Both the position numbers and the translations under genes were made by a program. 8,715 nucleotides of DNA, from contig PXDI01000184.1 of assembly GCA_003565095.1 (NCBI GenBank), forward strand, positions 1 through 8,715. The letters are read 5' to 3'. This document shows positions 5,032-8,715 of this stretch, piece after piece. The notes beneath the pieces are model-generated. The model worked only from the letters and a program-made list of their open reading frames with translations. It was not told the DNA's origin and did not search any database. How positions within the stretch are numbered: position 1 is the first letter of the stretch; each line of letters begins with the position of its first letter. This stretch comes from PVC group bacterium (GTDB lineage Bacteria > Verrucomicrobiota > Kiritimatiellia > UBA8416 > PXDI01).

Positions 5032-6651
5032 ATGAAGATAATAAGATTAATACCCTTGTTGACTGGATTGCTTTTTGCGTTACCGCTGGTAGCCGCCAAC
5101 GACCAATCCGCCCCTGCCAAAGTGTTGATCCTGCTGGCGGAAAGATTCAATGTGCAGGAATATTATGGCGGCTGGGTGCCGCTGACGGCACTTGGGTACA
5201 ACATAGATGTTGCCGGCATCGAAACCGGCACTGTGCACGCCAACCCTGACCGGCCTTCGGAACGCGATACAGAAGCCAATATATCACTCGAACAGGTCAA
5301 CCCGGATGACTATATCGGCCTGTTCATCCCGGGTGGCTACAGTCCGGGTAATCTGGAAAAACACGTCAAGGCGCTTGAAATTGTCGAAACGTTTATGAAG
5401 GCCGGCAAACCGGTTGCCGCGGTCTGTCACGGCCCGCGCCTGCTCATGCGCACCGGCACACTCAAAGACCGTAATTTCACCTGCCTGTTCTCGCTGCCGA
5501 ATGAAATAGCCGACCTTTGGATATCAAAACCTTTCGGCAACTATCTTGATCAGAATGTCGTGATCGACCGCAATCTTGTTACATCGCGCTACCCGAACGA
5601 TATGGCGGCTTTCTCAATTGCAATGGCCCAGGCATTTGAACGCGCCGGCGGCACACCGGTCAAACTGCCGGAAGCCCCGGTAGTTATTATTGAACAGGAA
5701 ACAACTCCGCACCGCCGCTGGTTCTACAGCCAGTTGCGCACCTTGGGGATGACCGTTCAAACCTATGACCTTTCCAGCAATATTGCTGAACCAATCGAAA
5801 ACGCTATCGTGCTGGTGAATCTGGATACCGCCCTGCTCCAACCGGAGTCAATCTTGATGCAGATCATTGATGCTTCAGCGGTGCTCTTTTCCCCCGGCGG
5901 CTGGCAGCCGCCGGAATATGCCGGCCGTATAGGTGGCGAAACCGATCTTGAGGATGCAATCAACATTGCCGCGCTCTACAGTACTGCCATCAACTCAGGA
6001 ACAACCACGATCCCGCCACCGCTTCAAGACACCCCAACGCCAGCCGCTGTGCAACTGCCGGAAACTGCGTTTGAGCCGGACGGTGAATATGCGGCTATTC
6101 TCGCGTTACGTGAAGGATTCGATGAGCAGGCGGCTGTCACATGGCTGACAAGCTTTGAGCAGCTCGCCGTCTCACCGGTGCTGATTGTCGGCCCGCAGGC
6201 AGGTACAGTCGAAGGGATGAACCGCGGCAGCGCAATTACGCATGCCGCCTATACAGATGATATCAGGCTTGCCGCCGGAGCCTTGATTGCTGCACCCGGC
6301 GGACTCTGGCCCGAAGACGATGAGCGGGCACGCCAACGCGACGATGTCGAATGGCTACGTGAACAAGGAAAGCGGGATATAGTTCGCGAAGAGTGGCTGA
6401 TTCACGCCCATCAAAACGGCGCAGTGCTTTTCTTGACCGGCTTTGATGCACTGCGCCTCGGGCGACGGGCTGAATTTTCAGGAATGCAGTTTGCTGCTCC
6501 TGAGCAAACCATGTGGAGCTTTGGTAGAAACGGCGGACGCTACCATCGTGACGGCAGTGCCACACGTTCAGGAGAAAGAATCTTCTCCTGCCGCAACTAC
6601 GCCATCGAACCGGCCGTTGAATTGTGGCGCAAAGCGGTGCAAGAGCAATAG
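5032..6651 (+). CDS. Exported multi-domain DJ-1/PfpI-like protein
   Basis: A 539-residue protein starting with a signal peptide (hydrophobic core 5-20, likely cleavage after VAA at 22). Residues about 29-205 form a DJ-1/PfpI domain: the strand VLILLAERF, FIPGGYSPGN (98-107) and the nucleophile elbow AAVCHGP with C132-H133. E43 aligns without gaps to Glu18 of human DJ-1. Relatives include PfpI-type proteases/chaperones, glyoxalases and claimed deglycases, so no reaction can be named. Residues about 216-322 resemble a second Rossmann-like copy (VVIIEQE, then VLFSPGGW at 284-291) that stops before an elbow. Residues about 350-539 look like a third copy: APGGLWPEDD (421-430), then AVLFLTGFDALRLG, where T469-G470 replace Cys-His. 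Only the first copy could be catalytic. ATG 5032 has AAAGG 6 bases upstream. The stop is one base from the convergent metG stop. Confidence 0.9.
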   Translation: MKIIRLIPLLTGLLFALPLVAANDQSAPAKVLILLAERFNVQEYYGGWVPLTALGYNIDVAGIETGTVHANPDRPSERDTEANISLEQVNPDDYIGLFIPGGYSPGNLEKHVKALEIVETFMKAGKPVAAVCHGPRLLMRTGTLKDRNFTCLFSLPNEIADLWISKPFGNYLDQNVVIDRNLVTSRYPNDMAAFSIAMAQAFERAGGTPVKLPEAPVVIIEQETTPHRRWFYSQLRTLGMTVQTYDLSSNIAEPIENAIVLVNLDTALLQPESILMQIIDASAVLFSPGGWQPPEYAGRIGGETDLEDAINIAALYSTAINSGTTTIPPPLQDTPTPAAVQLPETAFEPDGEYAAILALREGFDEQAAVTWLTSFEQLAVSPVLIVGPQAGTVEGMNRGSAITHAAYTDDIRLAAGALIAAPGGLWPEDDERARQRDDVEWLREQGKRDIVREEWLIHAHQNGAVLFLTGFDALRLGRRAEFSGMQFAAPEQTMWSFGRNGGRYHRDGSATRSGERIFSCRNYAIEPAVELWRKAVQEQ

Positions 6652-6652
6652 A

Positions 6653-8575
6653 CTACTTCACCGGACACCCCGGCGGGATATCCCCGTCGGGTGCCAGCAG
6701 CACCAGCCCCCCTTCGTGCGATGCGGCCAGCAGCATGCCGCATGACTCAACACCGCGAATTCTGGCGGGCTTAAGATTGGCGACAACCAGAATCATCCTG
6801 CCGGGAAGTTCATCCGGACTGTAATGCTGCGCAATCCCCGCAACAAGCTGACGCTGCTCAACACCAAGATCAATCTGCAGCTTCAAAAGCTTGTCAGCGC
6901 CGTCAATCTTCTCCGCTGTCAAAATACGCGCCGTGCGCAACTGCACCCGGCCGAACTCACTGATATCAATCAATCCGTCCGCAGCCTTATCCGCCGCCGG
7001 TTTCGTTTGTTCCATTTTTAGATCCTCGTTATCTGATGAAGGTTTCTGCGCACGCGGAAATAACTGAATCATCTCACTGATCTGCGTTCCGGCCGTCAAG
7101 CCGCCCCAATGATGCAGCCGTTCAAACTGCGGCGGATCCACACCCAGCCCCAGCGCCTTACGTAAGTCGATCATTTTTCCCGGCATCACGGGATAAAGCA
7201 TGCCGCTGACAATTCGCAACAGCTCCGCAACAGTATACAAGACCGTAGCCACCCGCTCGCGATTGGCGGGCTCTTTCACCAGAGACCAGGGCTGCTGCTG
7301 CTCCAGATACTGATTTGCACGCCGGACAACCGCCGCCAACCCCTGCAACCCCAAATCAAGACGCATCGCCTTAACACTTTGCAACATCCCTTCAGCCGCG
7401 GCAACCGCCGCCCGCTGTAAATCGTGCTCCGCCTCCGTCAGCGTAAGCGCCTCCGGCACCTTGCCACCGAAATCTTTTTGAATCAATTTCATAACACGGT
7501 TCAACACATTACCCAGATCATTCGCCAGATCCGCGTTGTATTTCAGAATAAACGCCTCTTCAGTAAATGATGCATCCTGCCCCAGCGACATCTCACTCAT
7601 CAGAAAATAACGGAATGCGTCAACGCCGAAACGCTCAATACAGTCCATCGGATTGACAACATTCCCCAGTGACTTGCTCATCTTGGTTTTGCCCGTCAGC
7701 CACCATCCATGCGCAAACACCGTCCCGGGCATCGGCAGATTCATGGCTTTCAGCATCGTCGGCCAGTAAACCGTATGGGTTGTCAAAATATCCTTGCCGA
7801 TCAATTGCAGCGAAACCGGCCACCAGCGCTTGAAATGCTCATCATCCCCCCGGTAACCTATCGCGCTGATATAGTTAACCAGCGCGTCAAACCAGACATA
7901 TGTGACAAAATCCTTATCAAAGGGCAGCTCAATCCCCCAGCTCATACGGCTTTTGGGACGTGAAATACAAAGATCCCCCAAAGGCTTACGCAGAAACCCG
8001 AGCGTCTCATTGCGGCGCATCTCTGGCTGAATGAATTCCGGATTGTCATTGATATACTGAATCAACCAATCCTGATATGCGCTCATACGGAAGAAATAAT
8101 TTGTCTCGCGTATTCGTGTAATATTCGGCAGATCCTCGGGATTCTGCCCTTCCGGCAAATCTTTTTCCGTTACAAAAGTCTCGCTGCTGACATCGTACCA
8201 GCCGTCGTAATCCGCCTTATAGATTTCACCTCTGTCATACAGATCCTGCAGGATTCCCTGAACAACTTTAATGTGACGGTCTTCCGTGGTGCGGATAAAA
8301 TCGTCATTGGTGATTTCAAGTCTCTGCCAGGCTTCCTGAAAACGCACCACGGTGCGGTCGGCCTGTTCCCGCGGCGACATCCCGGCCTTATCCGCAGCCT
8401 GCTTGACTTTCTGCCCGTGCTCATCAGTGCCTGTCAGAAAATGGGTTGGAACGCCGGCCAGCCGGTGATACCGCGCCAGTACATCGGCCAGAATCGTAGT
8501 ATAGGCATGCCCGATGTGCGGCTTGTCATTAACATAATATATCGGTGTTGTTACGTAAAAATAATCCTTATTCAT
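6653..8575 (-). CDS. metG: Methionine--tRNA ligase with C-terminal tRNA-binding domain
   Basis: This cytoplasmic enzyme charges tRNA-Met and initiator tRNA with methionine using ATP. Counting from ATG 8575 it has 640 residues. YVTTPIYYVNDKPHIGHAYTT near the N-terminus carries the HIGH signature, and KTKMSKSLGNVV carries KMSKS. GTDEHGQK and YVWFDALVNY are further conserved core segments. The last 110 residues form the OB-fold tRNA-binding domain (DISEFGRVQLRTARI, LVAGIAQHY), as in long bacterial MetRS. In the connective insert (GWYDVSSETFVTEKDLPEG), the cysteines that bind zinc in many relatives are missing, so this looks like a zinc-free form. An in-frame ATG at 8611 would add 12 residues, but 8575 is preferred: family members start with a few residues before FYVTTPIYY, and a purine-rich site lies upstream of 8575 only. 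The stop is one base from the convergent gene. Confidence 0.98.
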   Translation of the reverse strand: MNKDYFYVTTPIYYVNDKPHIGHAYTTILADVLARYHRLAGVPTHFLTGTDEHGQKVKQAADKAGMSPREQADRTVVRFQEAWQRLEITNDDFIRTTEDRHIKVVQGILQDLYDRGEIYKADYDGWYDVSSETFVTEKDLPEGQNPEDLPNITRIRETNYFFRMSAYQDWLIQYINDNPEFIQPEMRRNETLGFLRKPLGDLCISRPKSRMSWGIELPFDKDFVTYVWFDALVNYISAIGYRGDDEHFKRWWPVSLQLIGKDILTTHTVYWPTMLKAMNLPMPGTVFAHGWWLTGKTKMSKSLGNVVNPMDCIERFGVDAFRYFLMSEMSLGQDASFTEEAFILKYNADLANDLGNVLNRVMKLIQKDFGGKVPEALTLTEAEHDLQRAAVAAAEGMLQSVKAMRLDLGLQGLAAVVRRANQYLEQQQPWSLVKEPANRERVATVLYTVAELLRIVSGMLYPVMPGKMIDLRKALGLGVDPPQFERLHHWGGLTAGTQISEMIQLFPRAQKPSSDNEDLKMEQTKPAADKAADGLIDISEFGRVQLRTARILTAEKIDGADKLLKLQIDLGVEQRQLVAGIAQHYSPDELPGRMILVVANLKPARIRGVESCGMLLAASHEGGLVLLAPDGDIPPGCPVK

Positions 8576-8587
8576 TCTGAAAAGCGA

Positions 8588-8595
8588 TCCTTCCT
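8588..8595 (-). promoter_or_regulatory. Ribosome binding site supporting the internal metG start
   Basis: On the minus strand AGGAAGGA lies about 12 bases before the ATG at 8575, slightly longer than ideal spacing. The alternative starts at 8611 and 8599 have no comparable site, so this decides for 8575. Confidence 0.5.
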
Positions 8596-8667
8596 GCATG
8601 TTTGACGGCATAATCTAACCAAATCCGCCATCATTGTAAAGATTCGACACAGCAGATAAGGATTGAC

Positions 8668-8689
8668 TATCAACCGGCACTGGTTGATA
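8668..8689. promoter_or_regulatory. Perfect 8-base dyad upstream of metG, possible operator or stem-loop
   Basis: TATCAACC (8668-8675) and GGTTGATA (8682-8689) are exact inverted copies separated by 6 bases. The dyad lies about 95 bases upstream of the preferred metG start, in non-coding sequence. It could be a binding site for a dimeric regulator or a short RNA hairpin. No T-run follows on either strand, so it is not a standard terminator. Confidence 0.45.
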
Positions 8690-8712
8690 AGAATCAGGCT
8701 TGCATTCAACAA
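8684..8712 (-). promoter_or_regulatory. Weak candidate promoter for metG overlapping the dyad
   Basis: Read on the minus strand, TTGTTG (8712-8707) and TATCAA (8689-8684) are separated by 17 bases. The -10 match is only four of six. If real, the dyad covers the -10 and the start site, a position suited to a repressor. This is a weak by-eye match. Confidence 0.25.
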
Positions 8713-8715
8713 ATA

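Noticed and set aside
6668..6692. GGGATATCCC palindrome with GC-rich flanks near the metG 3' end as a terminator
   Set aside because: It lies inside metG codons for the conserved PDGDIPPG tail and no T-run follows on either strand.

Overview
The window looks like an ordinary chromosomal stretch of a Gram-negative bacterium, probably from the PVC group (Kiritimatiellota, Lentisphaerota or Verrucomicrobiota). That placement is an inference. It rests on a free-standing CoaB enzyme, a membrane protein with an N-terminal zinc ribbon and an Ala/Pro/Lys linker, a probable free-standing GMP-synthase-like ATP-pyrophosphatase domain, and an intergenic repeat built on the 'CACGGAT' motif that I associate with such genomes. 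No phage, transposase, CRISPR array, rRNA or tRNA gene was found. No gene-free stretch exceeds about 180 bases.

Layout. Bases 1-65 hold the first 21 codons of a leftward gene whose start resembles the ATP-pyrophosphatase domain of GMP synthase. A rightward cluster follows (155-2195): a 91-residue three-helix membrane protein, a membrane-anchored protein with a possible SH3-like fold and coiled coils, and a zinc-ribbon membrane protein. All three are of unknown function, and the first two abut exactly. A leftward block (2175-4851) comes next. It reads, in order of transcription, xseB (exonuclease VII small subunit), a LOG-family nucleotide phosphoribohydrolase-like gene, a Crp/Fnr-type regulator and, after a 162-base gap containing the repeat, coaB. 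On the right, a rightward gene for an exported protein with up to three DJ-1/PfpI-like domains (5032-6651) converges on leftward metG (6653-8575). The final 140 bases hold the metG leader and a perfect dyad.

How the genes fit together. metG, xseB and coaB are housekeeping genes for translation, DNA repair and coenzyme A synthesis. xseB, the LOG gene and the Crp gene are spaced 12-19 bases apart and are probably co-transcribed. Two convergent pairs meet without a spacer: the zinc-ribbon gene and coaB overlap by 21 bases, and the DJ-1-like gene and metG are one base apart. The least explained parts are the three-gene membrane cluster, the multi-domain exported DJ-1-like protein and the CACGGAT repeat. 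I see no clear evidence of a new defence or mobile system.
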